From assembly GCA_900208305.1 (NCBI GenBank), contig OAPG01000020.1:372001-436000 (forward strand): a DNA stretch of 64,000 nt, in the 5' to 3' direction. Within the stretch, counting starts at the first letter, position 1; each line of letters begins with the position of its first letter. The notes beneath the pieces are model-generated. The model had not been told where the DNA came from and ran no database searches. It worked only from the letters and a program-made list of their open reading frames with translations. The translations under genes were made by a program, and so were the position numbers. This document shows positions 32,923-43,289 of this stretch, piece by piece. This DNA comes from Melanopsichium pennsylvanicum. Taxonomy: Eukaryota; Basidiomycota; Ustilaginomycetes; Ustilaginales.

Positions 32923-35256
32923 ATGGATCGCTTACTCCCAGAAGAGACAATTTTGCGCATCTTTAGCTATCTTGATGCTGCCGATTTGTCTCGGTTGCAG
33001 TCGGTCAGCTCGCACCTTGGCGCCTTGGCAAAGGATCGTCACCTCTGGAAGCGACTCTTCTACTTCACTTTTGTGCGCCCAACCGACGGACCATCCAGCG
33101 GTCATCCTCGCAATCCTACTCTGCCAACACTTCGCGAACTCAGATCCCTCCTCCTTCACCAAAATTCTATATCTGGTAAGAACGTCGTCGGCGACGGCAC
33201 AAGTCAAATCCATCGCTTGCCGCGCCGCTTTTACAGTGCTTTCCATTCTCCCGTCCCAGCGACCGCTTCTGACCAGGAAGCTGAGCGAGTCCTCTCTTCC
33301 CTCTATTCAGAGGATCAAGTACTCAAGGACACTTTCACCGACAACGTCCTCGATTGGGAGCGACTCTTCCGTGTCTCCTACAATTGGCAAGGCGGCAAAT
33401 TTGTCGTCTCAGAATTGCTCACTCCGGAACTTCCGGCGATCAAGCTTTCAAGCGACTGCCCTCCGCCGTTCTCACCTCAGCACACGATCGTCAGGGTATC
33501 GAACAGTCACATCTTCACGGCAACGCATGCCGAAGCCCACGATACTGCGTCACCACCAAGCATATCTGTATACGAATCAGAGCAGGAACTGGACCATTTG
33601 AGCCGCAATCAGGCCACTGTGCCGGAAGACCTGCATGCAAAAACCCCTGTCATACACTTCTCGTCTCCAGGACTACAAAATCTACTGTCACGAAAACGAT
33701 CTGGAACGGATGTGCCGGGTATCCACGTCACAGAGGTTGCTGTTGATGCCGCTGCTCCTGAGCTGTCTTCTGTCACGATGCCAGGATGTTCCAAGCGCAA
33801 ATGGCCCGACAGCGAGCCAGCATCCGCTCATCCAGTTGCAAGAATATTGGTGGCCTACTCTACCGGGCACATCAGTCTGTTCTCTCTGCGAAACGTACAA
33901 GGCACCTACGAGGTGACCGAGGACGTCTTCCAAGGCCCACAAGAAGCGTTATCGGGTCAACATGTCGTGTTGGCAGCCTTGCACTCTCCTGCTCTGGTGC
34001 TTTGCTCATCGAATTTCGACGTCAACGTCTATCAAACTGGCACTTCTGGCACAGGTTCCACGGAGTTGTATCTCGTGCAGCGCATGTCGAGCTACCGATG
34101 CTCCGGGCCAGCGTCTCTGCGCCTCAAGAAGCTACCATACTTCCCTGTGTCGAAGCGAGTTCGTCGATCTTCCTCATCGACGTCGACCGAGCGGACACCG
34201 TCGAATGACAGTGACGAGGTCGCTTTCCGAGTCACATTGGTCTACTCGACACCAATGTATCCATCATCATGGAGTGTCTCCATCCAAGAGCTTGTGTTGC
34301 GACTCAGCCTTGAGTCGACAGCCAGGCGTCCTGTCCAGGTCATCAGTCGGCATACAACCGCCAAACAGCCGTTCAGGCCCACGCCGATGGATCTGAGAGG
34401 AAGATCCATGCTCGAAGGCAGACATGAGTCATTTTCATTGTACAGCTTGTCGAGCATCTCAGCCCGAGACCCTGTGACGAGGTCAATGGACGAGATTGAA
34501 CTACGCAGCAGAACGACTAGCCTGACGTATGACGACCCGTTCGTAGTCGTCGGAGCCAGCGACAATCTCCTTGAAGTGTACGAATTGCTCGGCGCGACAA
34601 CGTTCGTCCGGCGAGGTCCAGATGCTATTCGCGGGACTACATCTCGCTCGGCAACAGCTACACCATTAACCCAGAGAGACGCGCTTCGCCTTATCCACCG
34701 GCGTAGCTTGCACGGTCACACTGGCAGTATCCACAGCGTTTCACTGGAGGACGGAAGATGCGTCAGCGGAAGTGCCGATGGCAGCGTCATGGTGTGGACT
34801 CTGGGCGATCGCTCAAATGAAACTGACTCGATCGCCAGCTTCAGGCGTAATGCTCGAGCTACTGCTCGCGGAGTTGGACCGAGGTCGACTAGCTCGACGA
34901 TCCTCGAGGAAGAAGAAGGCGACGAAGCTGCGTCCCGTATGACCCATGTGCTTACTCTTCGCACACAGATGGAGCTCGACCAGGCAGACCTATCCAGTTC
35001 AGCCGAGAAGCATATAATGTGTACAAGGGCATTTCCTGCCCGACGGATCGGTCCATCGCTGGGTCAGCTCGTTCGAAGCCGCGTTCTTGATCGTCAAGCT
35101 CGGGGCGTGATTCGCTGGGTCTCGACCGCTTTTGACAAAATCGTCAGCATTGTCGCATATCCTGACGCAAGCCCTCTCTCAACAAGCAGTTTGAACGATA
35201 CATCTACTGATTTGCGCCAATCTCGCGAACGAGTGCAGGTATGGAGCTTTGGCTGA
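32923..35256 (+). CDS. F-box protein with C-terminal WD40 repeats
   Basis: A 777-residue protein. The F-box is at the extreme N-terminus (LLPEETILRIFSYLDAADL, about 4-22, continuing to HLWKRLFYFTF near 46). The middle contains beta-rich, poorly conserved sequence that is probably degenerate WD blades (for example PVARILVAYSTGHISLFSL near 305). A clear WD unit lies at about 600-632 (LHGHTGSIHSVSLEDGRCV, SADGSVMVWTLGD), and the last residues RVQVWSFG close a blade. Inferred role: substrate receptor of an SCF ubiquitin ligase; the substrate is unknown. ATG 32923 places the F-box at the start as expected. Some Ser/Thr-rich loops around 410-430 and 645-670. Confidence 0.85.
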   Translation: MDRLLPEETILRIFSYLDAADLSRLQSVSSHLGALAKDRHLWKRLFYFTFVRPTDGPSSGHPRNPTLPTLRELRSLLLHQNSISGKNVVGDGTSQIHRLPRRFYSAFHSPVPATASDQEAERVLSSLYSEDQVLKDTFTDNVLDWERLFRVSYNWQGGKFVVSELLTPELPAIKLSSDCPPPFSPQHTIVRVSNSHIFTATHAEAHDTASPPSISVYESEQELDHLSRNQATVPEDLHAKTPVIHFSSPGLQNLLSRKRSGTDVPGIHVTEVAVDAAAPELSSVTMPGCSKRKWPDSEPASAHPVARILVAYSTGHISLFSLRNVQGTYEVTEDVFQGPQEALSGQHVVLAALHSPALVLCSSNFDVNVYQTGTSGTGSTELYLVQRMSSYRCSGPASLRLKKLPYFPVSKRVRRSSSSTSTERTPSNDSDEVAFRVTLVYSTPMYPSSWSVSIQELVLRLSLESTARRPVQVISRHTTAKQPFRPTPMDLRGRSMLEGRHESFSLYSLSSISARDPVTRSMDEIELRSRTTSLTYDDPFVVVGASDNLLEVYELLGATTFVRRGPDAIRGTTSRSATATPLTQRDALRLIHRRSLHGHTGSIHSVSLEDGRCVSGSADGSVMVWTLGDRSNETDSIASFRRNARATARGVGPRSTSSTILEEEEGDEAASRMTHVLTLRTQMELDQADLSSSAEKHIMCTRAFPARRIGPSLGQLVRSRVLDRQARGVIRWVSTAFDKIVSIVAYPDASPLSTSSLNDTSTDLRQSRERVQVWSFG

Positions 35257-35663
35257 CGACCCACACGCTCTTTCCGCCAATCAGGGCTTACTCTTCTTGT
35301 CTGTATTTGTACTCCTTGCGTGTAACACAACTGTTACAATAACAATGTCTAATATGGCCATTGATCGATCAGCTGAATCCGCGGCCTACATAGTCGCTCA
35401 CCTGATCGCACATCATGAGTGGAAGAAGGTCAATTGAGGGAGGCATGTCGAGCAAGGAGCGGGGAGCGGCTTTCTTTTGGTCGGTCACCTTAATTTCGGA
35501 AATCGGAAAAACGAACCTCGACCCAAAGCTCCATCCAAACCCAAATTTTTCGAAGTTTCCATGCAAAATAGTGAACAGTACGCCCAACCTCGATGCTTTC
35601 ACCGTGCCACCCATCTTTCATCTTAATACCTTCTCACCTTCCTACTCATTCACATACGACACA
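35257..35663. other. intergenic region, tandem genes
   Basis: Spacer between the F-box gene and ROK1. The ROK1 frame stays open upstream to 35415 but the added residues do not match the family. No other feature. Confidence 0.5.
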
Positions 35664-37475
35664 ATGGATATTTTCCGCACGCTAGCAGGAGGTGGTACAC
35701 GCTTCGACAAGAGACGCTTTCAAAATGATCTCAAGATCTTTGGCGGGGCTGATGAAGCCTCGACTTCCTCTACAAGCGTTTCCTCGAGACAGGCTTCTTC
35801 TGGCAAGCACAAGCGCGCAGCTGCAGACTCCGCCAGATCAACCAAATCTGCTTCAAATGGTGCTAAAGTCATTGTACCCGACGGTCTTGATTTCTTTGGT
35901 TCAGCGGCCAAAGCCAAATCGACCACCTCTGCGATCGAGCGCGAGGAGCGGCTCAGCAACAAGAAAGGGAAGCGCAAAGCTGCCGAGGTTGAATCAGACA
36001 ATACAGAGTCTGATTCTGACGAAGAGGAAGAGGGATGCACTGATGAGCCACCTGTGACAAAGGCTAACCTAAGCGCATTCCTCAAGAAGCACAAGCTCAA
36101 AACCAAGGGTACCGATGTCCCCTTGCCAATGGCCTCGTGGGCTGAACTCGAATCCCGTTTCTCCGTCTCCCCTTGGCTCCGAAACAACCTCAAAAAGTAC
36201 GGTTGGGAAGTCCCTACAGCAATTCAGAAGGGTGCTATGCCAGTGATTCTCGCCGATCGCGATCTTCTTGCCGGTGCACCCACCGGGTCCGGTAAAACAT
36301 TGGCTTTCTTACTTCCACTGCTGCACCATCTCAGGGCTCCGAACAAGAAAGAAAATTTCCGCGCCGTCATCGTTTCCCCCACCCGAGAACTTGCTCAGCA
36401 AATCTACGAACAGCTCAAACGTCTGAGTGAGGGTAGAAATTTCAGGATTTGTGTCCTGACAAAGACCGCCGATGCAAGTGCTGTGGCCAAAGGCGACGAT
36501 ATTAGGAAGAGGAAGAAGTTTGACATTCTCATCACCACTCCATTGCGATTGGTGCATGCAGTCGAAAAGGAGGAGGCCGACCTGTCGAATGTGAGACATT
36601 TGGTGTTGGACGAAGCGGATCGGTTACTGGAAGAAGGGTTTTTGGAGCAGACCGATTCGATCCTTGCCGCATGCAGTCATCCTGAATTGCGAAAAGCGCT
36701 GTTCTCGGCAACACTCCCAGCAGGAGTCGAGGAGATGGCAAAAACTTTCATGGTGGACGAATGTCGAGTCATTGTAGGTACTAAGGATTCGGCGACCGAG
36801 ACGATCCAGCAAGAGTTGCAATTCGTTGGATCCGAGGATGGAAAATTGCATGCGCTCAGGAGTCTCATTCAAGAAGGAGGATTGAAACCACCCGTTCTGT
36901 TGTTTGTTCAATCTATTGATCGAGCCAAGGATCTTTTCCACGAATTGGTCTACGATGGACTTCATGTGGACGTGATTCATTCGGATCGACCAAAGCTCCA
37001 GCGAGAAGGGGTGATTTCGGCGTTTAAAAGAGGTGATGTTTGGGTGTTGATCTGCACCGAACTCATGGCGAGAGGAATTGATTTCAGAGGAGTTCAGTTG
37101 GTCATCAATTACGATTTCCCACAGTCGGTTCAGAGTTACATTCACCGAATCGGTCGTACTGGTCGTGCGGGGAGACAAGGTAGAGCAATCACCTACTTTA
37201 CAAAGGAAGATGCAATACATCTCAAGACGGTGGTCAATGTTATGAGGCAGAGTGGATGCGATGTGCCACAGTGGATGTTAGAATTGAAGAATCCAAACAA
37301 GAAGGAGAGGAAGAAACTCAAGCAGAAGGCACCAGAGAGGAAGGAGATCAGAACCAGTGCGGCTAGCAGTGTCGGTAGGAGGTTGGCCAACAAGAAACGC
37401 GACATGGTGGCTGCATCCAAGAGAAGAAAGGTTGAAGATGATAACAAGGGCACCACCAGTGGGAACCGAGCTTAG
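35664..37475 (+). CDS. ROK1: DEAD-box RNA helicase Rok1/DDX52
   Basis: A 603-residue DEAD-box helicase. It opens with MDIFRTLAGGGTRFDKRRF, matching Rok1 N-termini, followed by an acidic, Ser-rich linker. Core motifs in order: Q motif (PTAIQKGAMP), motif I GAPTGSGKT (about 206), Ia PTRELAQQ, Ib TTPLRL, II DEAD (about 315), III SAT, V ARGIDF and VI HRIGRTGRAG (about 495). The tail is basic (KKERKKLKQKAPERKE, NKKRD). Family knowledge: nucleolar helicase needed for 18S rRNA maturation and release of snR30/Rrp5 interactions. ATG 35664 was chosen by family N-terminus although the frame is open upstream. It converges on SGD1 with 159 bp between stops. Confidence 0.96.
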   Translation: MDIFRTLAGGGTRFDKRRFQNDLKIFGGADEASTSSTSVSSRQASSGKHKRAAADSARSTKSASNGAKVIVPDGLDFFGSAAKAKSTTSAIEREERLSNKKGKRKAAEVESDNTESDSDEEEEGCTDEPPVTKANLSAFLKKHKLKTKGTDVPLPMASWAELESRFSVSPWLRNNLKKYGWEVPTAIQKGAMPVILADRDLLAGAPTGSGKTLAFLLPLLHHLRAPNKKENFRAVIVSPTRELAQQIYEQLKRLSEGRNFRICVLTKTADASAVAKGDDIRKRKKFDILITTPLRLVHAVEKEEADLSNVRHLVLDEADRLLEEGFLEQTDSILAACSHPELRKALFSATLPAGVEEMAKTFMVDECRVIVGTKDSATETIQQELQFVGSEDGKLHALRSLIQEGGLKPPVLLFVQSIDRAKDLFHELVYDGLHVDVIHSDRPKLQREGVISAFKRGDVWVLICTELMARGIDFRGVQLVINYDFPQSVQSYIHRIGRTGRAGRQGRAITYFTKEDAIHLKTVVNVMRQSGCDVPQWMLELKNPNKKERKKLKQKAPERKEIRTSAASSVGRRLANKKRDMVAASKRRKVEDDNKGTTSGNRA

Positions 37476-37634
37476 AAATGAGGTCTGTCGCACCATGTTT
37501 CTCGATGCTCTATCATCACACTGCAATCCACTCATCTATCATCATAGAATCACTTGCTGAAATTAGTTAACCACTTTGGTGCTTTGAAAGACTCCGAGGG
37601 GCCAAGATCAGACTTGTGTGTAATGGAGGTGAGA

Positions 37635-40600
37635 CTAGTAATCGTCTCCCACGCTATCACCTTCACTGATCGCATCGTCCACATCCACGTCACTATCCAC
37701 GCTTTGGCCCACCCCATCAGACTGCTGCACGATCCCCTGGACTGTTGCGGTAATCAACCTCAAACCTTGCTTGATCGTATCCAGCAAAGGTTGCATTTTT
37801 TTCCGCGATGCCTTATCTTTCTCCTCTCCCAATATCAAATTCTTCTGAGCGATTGTATCCAACTTGACATTCAAAAAGAACAAGAATCCTCTACTCAAAT
37901 CTACGCTGCCACCTAAAAGGTTGCTTTGCAAGAATTTGACAATCTTGTCTTGCTTAAGTTCTTGTGTCACGGTGGCGAGATGGAGTGTTTTCGCTGGTGA
38001 CTTTGCTTGAATCGAATGAATAAGATGGATAAGCAACAGACCGAGGAAATGGGCTGGACGAGCGTTGAGCAGTGTGAAATCGATCGTCTTCAATGCTTGC
38101 AACGAAAGACAATCGTGGGTGAGCCACCAAGCATAAGCCCGAGCCATATTTGCAATTCTTCTAGGATCGACTTGCTTTCGTCCTCCCCCTTCCTCTTCAT
38201 CCCTTCCATCGAATAATGCAGCTGCAAACTTTTCTCCACCCACTTCCTTTTGACCAATTTCTCGCAAGAAATCCCACAAACAATACTGCAAAGTGATCCT
38301 CATCCCATGATCGTTCCTACAGATCTCCTGACCAATAAGTGTATAATAAGGATTGTAGATCGATTCGGATCCCACACAATGAACAAGGACACGAATGACT
38401 TCGCGACGTTGAACATCGTTGAGTTTGAGCATGAGAACGTTCTCAGCCGCTTGCTTGTAATCTTCGGCAGTAAGCAGTGTTACGAAAACAGTTCGACGAG
38501 CATCTGTATTCATCCCCTGTGCCCGTGCTAGCTCCAACAACCTCTGTTGTGTTTCATCCTCCTCAATCTTGACCACCGCGGGGGAAGACAAGCTGTTAGC
38601 AGACGATTGAATGGTGGAAGCACGTGCATTCATTGGTAGCAGCTTGGTCAAACCTTGAGCATCCCCTTGATCCGTTTGTCCGGTCCATGCAGCTCCCACC
38701 AACCACCATTTCCCCTTCTTGTCTGCATCTTTCAAATCCTTTAGTCCAAAACGTAAGGCTTCGTAACTCTTGACGGTACGCTTCTTGCCCATTCCCCCTA
38801 AATACTTTTTCATTCTGTTCAGGAGCTGGCCAGAGGGACTGTTAGGGTTGCTGGCATCGTTCGCATTGTTCTTGCTTCCCTTTGCGTTCTTTTGCAGATC
38901 GATCATACGTTCCAGCATGAACTTGGTTCGAGTCGAAGCGGCCGAGGACGAAACGCGCGTTTGAGTCAGAGCGATGATGCTCTTGAGAGATGTAGGGTCG
39001 TCTGTGCGAAGCTGGTGACCACAAGAGCGAATTGTTTTGAGAAGGAGTTCAATGTCGACTTCTCCCACATTCCTCGATGTTGCTCCAGAGGAGGAATCGG
39101 ATTGGCCTAGTAACATCCGAATGAGGTCGTAGATGAGCGGACACGCTACTACGTGCAGGTTATACAGTTCGCAGGCTAGCACGGTAAGGTTGAGACACTC
39201 CTTGCCTTTGCCTTCCTCCTCGTCCTCTGCTGCTTTCTGGTCATCCTCTGACAATTTGAGTGCATCGTAGTGTCTCGTAAGCTCCTCCACGAGCCGTTGG
39301 ACGAAATATGCGGCAAACTCGACACCAACGACCTTGTGCAGCGCAGCAACAAGTGCAGCATGGAGAATGACAAAGGTGTCGATGAGGTTACTGCGCGAAG
39401 TGATGGTGTCGAGGACTAGCTGGGTTACTGTAGAGGTGACGTGGGCACGCGGATGAGCGCGGTACAGATTCTCATACTCGGTGATAATGGTGTCGATGTT
39501 GGAATCTCCGAGACGGTTGAGCAGACCTTGAGCTTGGCGACGCAGCTTCTGAGCTGTGACGAAGTCCATCTCGGGTTCACCGAGAGTGGTGGCGATTGCG
39601 GTGGAGGCGGAAGGGTTGGAAGAGTCTTCAGCAGCGAGTTTTGCTCGGAGTGCAGGTGGAACATATTTGGTCGCTGCAGCAGCGGGTGCAGAGGCCGGAT
39701 CAGAGACTTCGGAAGGGGCGGATCGGGCAGAAGAGGTGGATTCAGCGATGAGTGCCCGTGCTTCTTCGGCTTCCGAGTCATCCTCTTCTTCCGGTGCGGA
39801 TTCATCATCGTCCTCCTCGTCCTCTTCATCTTCTTCGTCCGTGGTAGCCATAGCAGCATCCCAATTGCTGAAATCGTCCTCGTCGTTCGAGTCAAAGTCG
39901 AGCATCCCTTCCTCGTCCAGTCCGTCCAATTCTCCCTCGCTCCCACCCCCACCTTCTACCTCTACATCATTCTCCTCATCTTCGTCACTCTCTTGCTCGC
40001 TCCCCTCGGATTCTTCTTCCTCGCTAGCGCTAGCCTCCTCCAGCCCGCTATCATCGCTGTCACTCCCTTCATTGTCTTCGCTTTCACTTTGATCGTACAT
40101 CCCAACCTGAAATCGATCTAGATCATCCAAGAAATCATCCAGATCATCCCTGACAACATCCTCGCCCTGTCTACTCTTGCCCAAACTATATTCCAGCCAT
40201 CGAATTTCGTCCTCCTCTTCTTTCTCTTGTTGCGTCAAGTGACGCCTGCTCTTCCTTCGACCTCCGCCTAAACCATCACTGGCCTTTGCTTTGTCCTTGG
40301 AGGTAGAGGGTCCAGCTTCAGCCCTCGCAAGCATCTTCTCCAGTGCTGATGATGAGGTCTTCTTTTTGGTGGGCTTTACTGTCTCTATTTCGCCAGTAAA
40401 AGGGTTGATTCGCGTCTGAAGCGGCTCTGTTGGCTCTTGTGACGGTTGGGAATGGGAGGAGGTGGTAGTGGCGGACTTGGGTCTTTTGATGACTTTCAAA
40501 CTTCTTTCCGGCTTCTGCTCTTCCGCCTTTCGCTTTTGAGTGGAGTCCTCATCCTGACGCTTTTCGCGACTAGTTGATGATCTCGATCCGCTGGCTTTTT

Positions 40601-40943
40601 CGTTAACGGTGATGCTGTGACTATTGCTCCCTTTGTTGAAATATGGCTTTGGCTTCCCGAGTTGATGCGATTGTTTGTGCTGTTCAATCTGCTCCTTTTC
40701 CTGATTTCGCAGTGACTTGATCGGACCTCTCTGAGTACCTTTAGCGGCGCCATTGATTGCGCTTTGCGATCTGCCGATAGCCTTGAGCTGTGGCTTGTGT
40801 CCAGTCGTTCGAGAATCAAACCGGCGATCGTGTGTGCGGAAAGAGCGCTTGTTGGTTAAAGGAGCGGGTAGGCCGAGCTCATCGCGGAGAGCGGCGGGAA
40901 GCTGAGTCGTATTGCGACTTTTTGTGCGTGGATCGAAGGGCAT
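37635..40943 (-). CDS. SGD1: nucleolar MIF4G/MA3 protein Sgd1/NOM1
   Basis: A 1102-residue protein of the Sgd1/NOM1 family. The first 430 residues are basic, then very acidic and disordered; the family entry motif KYVPPALRAKLA is near 430. A MIF4G domain (about 470-690) and an MA3 domain (about 800-925; TVFVTLLTAEDYKQAAENVL, RREVIRVLVHC) follow, with a helical C-terminal extension. Family knowledge: NOM1/Sgd1 recruits a DEAD-box helicase (eIF4A3/Fal1) for 18S rRNA processing in the nucleolus. ATG 40943 gives MPFDPRTKSRN. The divergent neighbour PRP17 starts 271 bp away. A long coding Asp/Glu/Ser tract lies at about 39770-40090. Confidence 0.95.
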   Translation of the reverse strand: MPFDPRTKSRNTTQLPAALRDELGLPAPLTNKRSFRTHDRRFDSRTTGHKPQLKAIGRSQSAINGAAKGTQRGPIKSLRNQEKEQIEQHKQSHQLGKPKPYFNKGSNSHSITVNEKASGSRSSTSREKRQDEDSTQKRKAEEQKPERSLKVIKRPKSATTTSSHSQPSQEPTEPLQTRINPFTGEIETVKPTKKKTSSSALEKMLARAEAGPSTSKDKAKASDGLGGGRRKSRRHLTQQEKEEEDEIRWLEYSLGKSRQGEDVVRDDLDDFLDDLDRFQVGMYDQSESEDNEGSDSDDSGLEEASASEEEESEGSEQESDEDEENDVEVEGGGGSEGELDGLDEEGMLDFDSNDEDDFSNWDAAMATTDEEDEEDEEDDDESAPEEEDDSEAEEARALIAESTSSARSAPSEVSDPASAPAAAATKYVPPALRAKLAAEDSSNPSASTAIATTLGEPEMDFVTAQKLRRQAQGLLNRLGDSNIDTIITEYENLYRAHPRAHVTSTVTQLVLDTITSRSNLIDTFVILHAALVAALHKVVGVEFAAYFVQRLVEELTRHYDALKLSEDDQKAAEDEEEGKGKECLNLTVLACELYNLHVVACPLIYDLIRMLLGQSDSSSGATSRNVGEVDIELLLKTIRSCGHQLRTDDPTSLKSIIALTQTRVSSSAASTRTKFMLERMIDLQKNAKGSKNNANDASNPNSPSGQLLNRMKKYLGGMGKKRTVKSYEALRFGLKDLKDADKKGKWWLVGAAWTGQTDQGDAQGLTKLLPMNARASTIQSSANSLSSPAVVKIEEDETQQRLLELARAQGMNTDARRTVFVTLLTAEDYKQAAENVLMLKLNDVQRREVIRVLVHCVGSESIYNPYYTLIGQEICRNDHGMRITLQYCLWDFLREIGQKEVGGEKFAAALFDGRDEEEGGGRKQVDPRRIANMARAYAWWLTHDCLSLQALKTIDFTLLNARPAHFLGLLLIHLIHSIQAKSPAKTLHLATVTQELKQDKIVKFLQSNLLGGSVDLSRGFLFFLNVKLDTIAQKNLILGEEKDKASRKKMQPLLDTIKQGLRLITATVQGIVQQSDGVGQSVDSDVDVDDAISEGDSVGDDY

Positions 40944-41214
40944 CTTTGCGACAGCGTCAAGATTGAGAGATGGTACGAGGAAAGATTATAATCAAGAAAG
41001 GAACGAGGAAGAAATGTGCATGGAAAAGTTGCAATTGAGAACAAAGTTTGGCAAGAATCTCGGAAATCGGACACAGAAAGCCAGAAAATGTGGATGTGCA
41101 CATCAATGTTTGGTTTGTGTCGATGAAAGGTTGGTTCTTCTTGTATTCCCACATCTTCGACAGGATACCAAGTTCCAGGATTGTGTTCAGTCAACAGCAG
41201 ATCGGTGTAAAGAT

Positions 41215-43176
41215 ATGAATACACTCGCAGATTACGGCTCTGGCTCGGAAGACAGCGATATAGGCGAATCCCCACCGACAGTCATCAAACATGCAACTTC
41301 AACGGAATCGAACGAGTATGACCCATCCGACGCTTTCGGGCTGAGCGATCTCAAGCCTCAGAAGCTCCCAGCACTACAAGATGATGTCTCACAGCTGGAA
41401 TCAAGCTCTCGCAGCAGTCGTTTGTCGAAGAAACAAAAGTCTAGCGACGTTGCACCGATACTAGCATCGTCCTCCACCGCCTCTTCTACTTCCTCATCTA
41501 CCAAAACCGTGGCTCTTGCTCCTCACGTTATCGACAACTCCTCAGCATCGGAAGCGCTGCTCATGCGACCTGGAGATGGCACGATGAACGTCAATATTGG
41601 CTATTCCGACATGACAGCTCCGCAAGCTGGTCCAGAGAATCCATTTGCACCACGGACACTTGGTGCTCAACAGAACACGGTGACAGGTCACATTGAGACC
41701 GCTGCGGTATCCGATTTCGACTTTCGCAATCAGCAGAGGACTTTCCATGTCTATGGATATGCCCGCGATCCGAGCTTGCTCCATGGTGGTGGGGAAGGGT
41801 CAGGATGGCAGTTTGTCGGCGATCAGTACGCTGCAGTGCAGATGGGGGGTGCTTCTGCTGCTGAGATCAGAGCCATCAACAGGAGCTCCAGGGATAGAAA
41901 GAAGAAAAAAGCTGTAAGAGCAGGAGATCCAAGTGTCGTTGAGGGGGAAAATTCGTACGTCGGTCCGTGGGCTAAGAGAGCGGAAGACGATGACATAGCA
42001 ACACAGTTGCTGGGCGCAGATTCGAGCGTTGGGCCTTCGGAAGCAGAAGTGGTTGCAGCCCGAGCCAGGTCGGCCGCGCGAGAACAAGAAAAGGCTCAAG
42101 CTGCCATCGATCGCAAAGCAGCACAAGAAAGCGAAAAGATCACGGAGACGTCCATCTTCCACGGCAAATCCCTGCGCGACTATCAAGGTCGAACGTACAT
42201 GCACATCCCCACCGATGTCGATGTCAATCTTTCGTCCGAACCCGGCGAGCAAGAGTGTTATCTGCCTAAATCGTGCATTCATACCTACCGCGGTCATACC
42301 AAAGGCATCTCGACGCTCAGACTCTTGCCCAAATCCGGACATCTGTTGTTATCCGCAAGCCACGATACGACGATCAAGCTGTGGGATGCATACCATGAAG
42401 GAAAGTGCCTTCGAACGTTTATGGGACATAGCAAAGCGGTGCGAGATGTTGCATTCTCCAATGATGGTCGTCGGTTCTTGTCATCGGGGTACGACAGACA
42501 AGTTAAACTTTGGGACACCGAGACAGGACAATGCTTGGACAGCTTTAGCAATGGTAAGACTGCGTATTGCCTTACATTTCACCCAGATCAAGACAAACAG
42601 CACATCTTCCTAGCAGGAATGTCGGACAAGAAAGTACACCAATGGGATATGAACACTCATACCATTACCCAGGAGTATACGTCGCATCTTGGACCTGTCA
42701 ACACCATCACGTTTGTGGACAAGAACCGTCGCTTTGTCACCACTTCGGACGACAAAACTATGCGCGGATGGGATTACGACATTCCTGTGGTGATCAAGTA
42801 CATTGCTGATCCGACGATGCACTCCATGCCAGCAGTCACGGTTTCTCCCAACGCAAAGTGGCTTGCTGCGCAAAGCATGGATAATCAGATCCTCACTTTT
42901 TCAACAGATGGGTTCAAGCAGAATAGGAAAAAGGTGTTCAAGGGTCACAATGTGGCGGGTTTTGCGTGTCAGGTCGGATTCAGTCCCGATGGCAAGTTCT
43001 TATCGAGTGGCGATGGTGAGGGCAATTTGTGTTTCTGGGATTGGAAAACGACGAGATTGTTAAAGAGATTGAGGGGGGCGCATAAGGAGGCGGTCATAAG
43101 TCATGTTTGGTTGCCTCATGAAACATCCAAGGTGATCACCGGAGGTTGGGACGGAGACATCAAGTTGTGGGATTAA
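41215..43176 (+). CDS. PRP17: pre-mRNA splicing factor Prp17/CDC40, WD40
   Basis: A 653-residue splicing factor. The N-terminus MNTLADYGSGSEDSD is typical of Prp17, followed by the conserved segment VNIGYSDMTAPQAGPENPF near 122-140. The second half (about 355-653) carries seven WD repeats, for example YRGHTKGISTLRLLP, DTTIKLWDAYHEGKCLR, GHSKAVRDVAFSNDGRRF, QVKLWDTETG and GGWDGDIKLWD at the end. Family knowledge: second-step splicing factor associated with Prp19-containing complexes and U2/U5/U6 snRNAs. ATG 41215 was chosen by the family start; the frame is open upstream to 40912, overlapping the SGD1 start, with unrelated residues. Confidence 0.95.
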   Translation: MNTLADYGSGSEDSDIGESPPTVIKHATSTESNEYDPSDAFGLSDLKPQKLPALQDDVSQLESSSRSSRLSKKQKSSDVAPILASSSTASSTSSSTKTVALAPHVIDNSSASEALLMRPGDGTMNVNIGYSDMTAPQAGPENPFAPRTLGAQQNTVTGHIETAAVSDFDFRNQQRTFHVYGYARDPSLLHGGGEGSGWQFVGDQYAAVQMGGASAAEIRAINRSSRDRKKKKAVRAGDPSVVEGENSYVGPWAKRAEDDDIATQLLGADSSVGPSEAEVVAARARSAAREQEKAQAAIDRKAAQESEKITETSIFHGKSLRDYQGRTYMHIPTDVDVNLSSEPGEQECYLPKSCIHTYRGHTKGISTLRLLPKSGHLLLSASHDTTIKLWDAYHEGKCLRTFMGHSKAVRDVAFSNDGRRFLSSGYDRQVKLWDTETGQCLDSFSNGKTAYCLTFHPDQDKQHIFLAGMSDKKVHQWDMNTHTITQEYTSHLGPVNTITFVDKNRRFVTTSDDKTMRGWDYDIPVVIKYIADPTMHSMPAVTVSPNAKWLAAQSMDNQILTFSTDGFKQNRKKVFKGHNVAGFACQVGFSPDGKFLSSGDGEGNLCFWDWKTTRLLKRLRGAHKEAVISHVWLPHETSKVITGGWDGDIKLWD

Positions 43177-43289
43177 GGCTGTCGTTCGTCACGTTCCACC
43201 AGACACGCAAGAGGAAGTCAAGTACAGTAATCTTTGCACCACAATCACGTTTTTGTGCGTTGCATCTCTAGACGCTGCTGAGCAACCCA

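Noticed and set aside
39441..40121. Long antisense frames opposite SGD1, for example a Ser-rich 178-226 codon frame
   Set aside because: They mirror the acidic low-complexity coding DNA of SGD1 and have no protein-like features.
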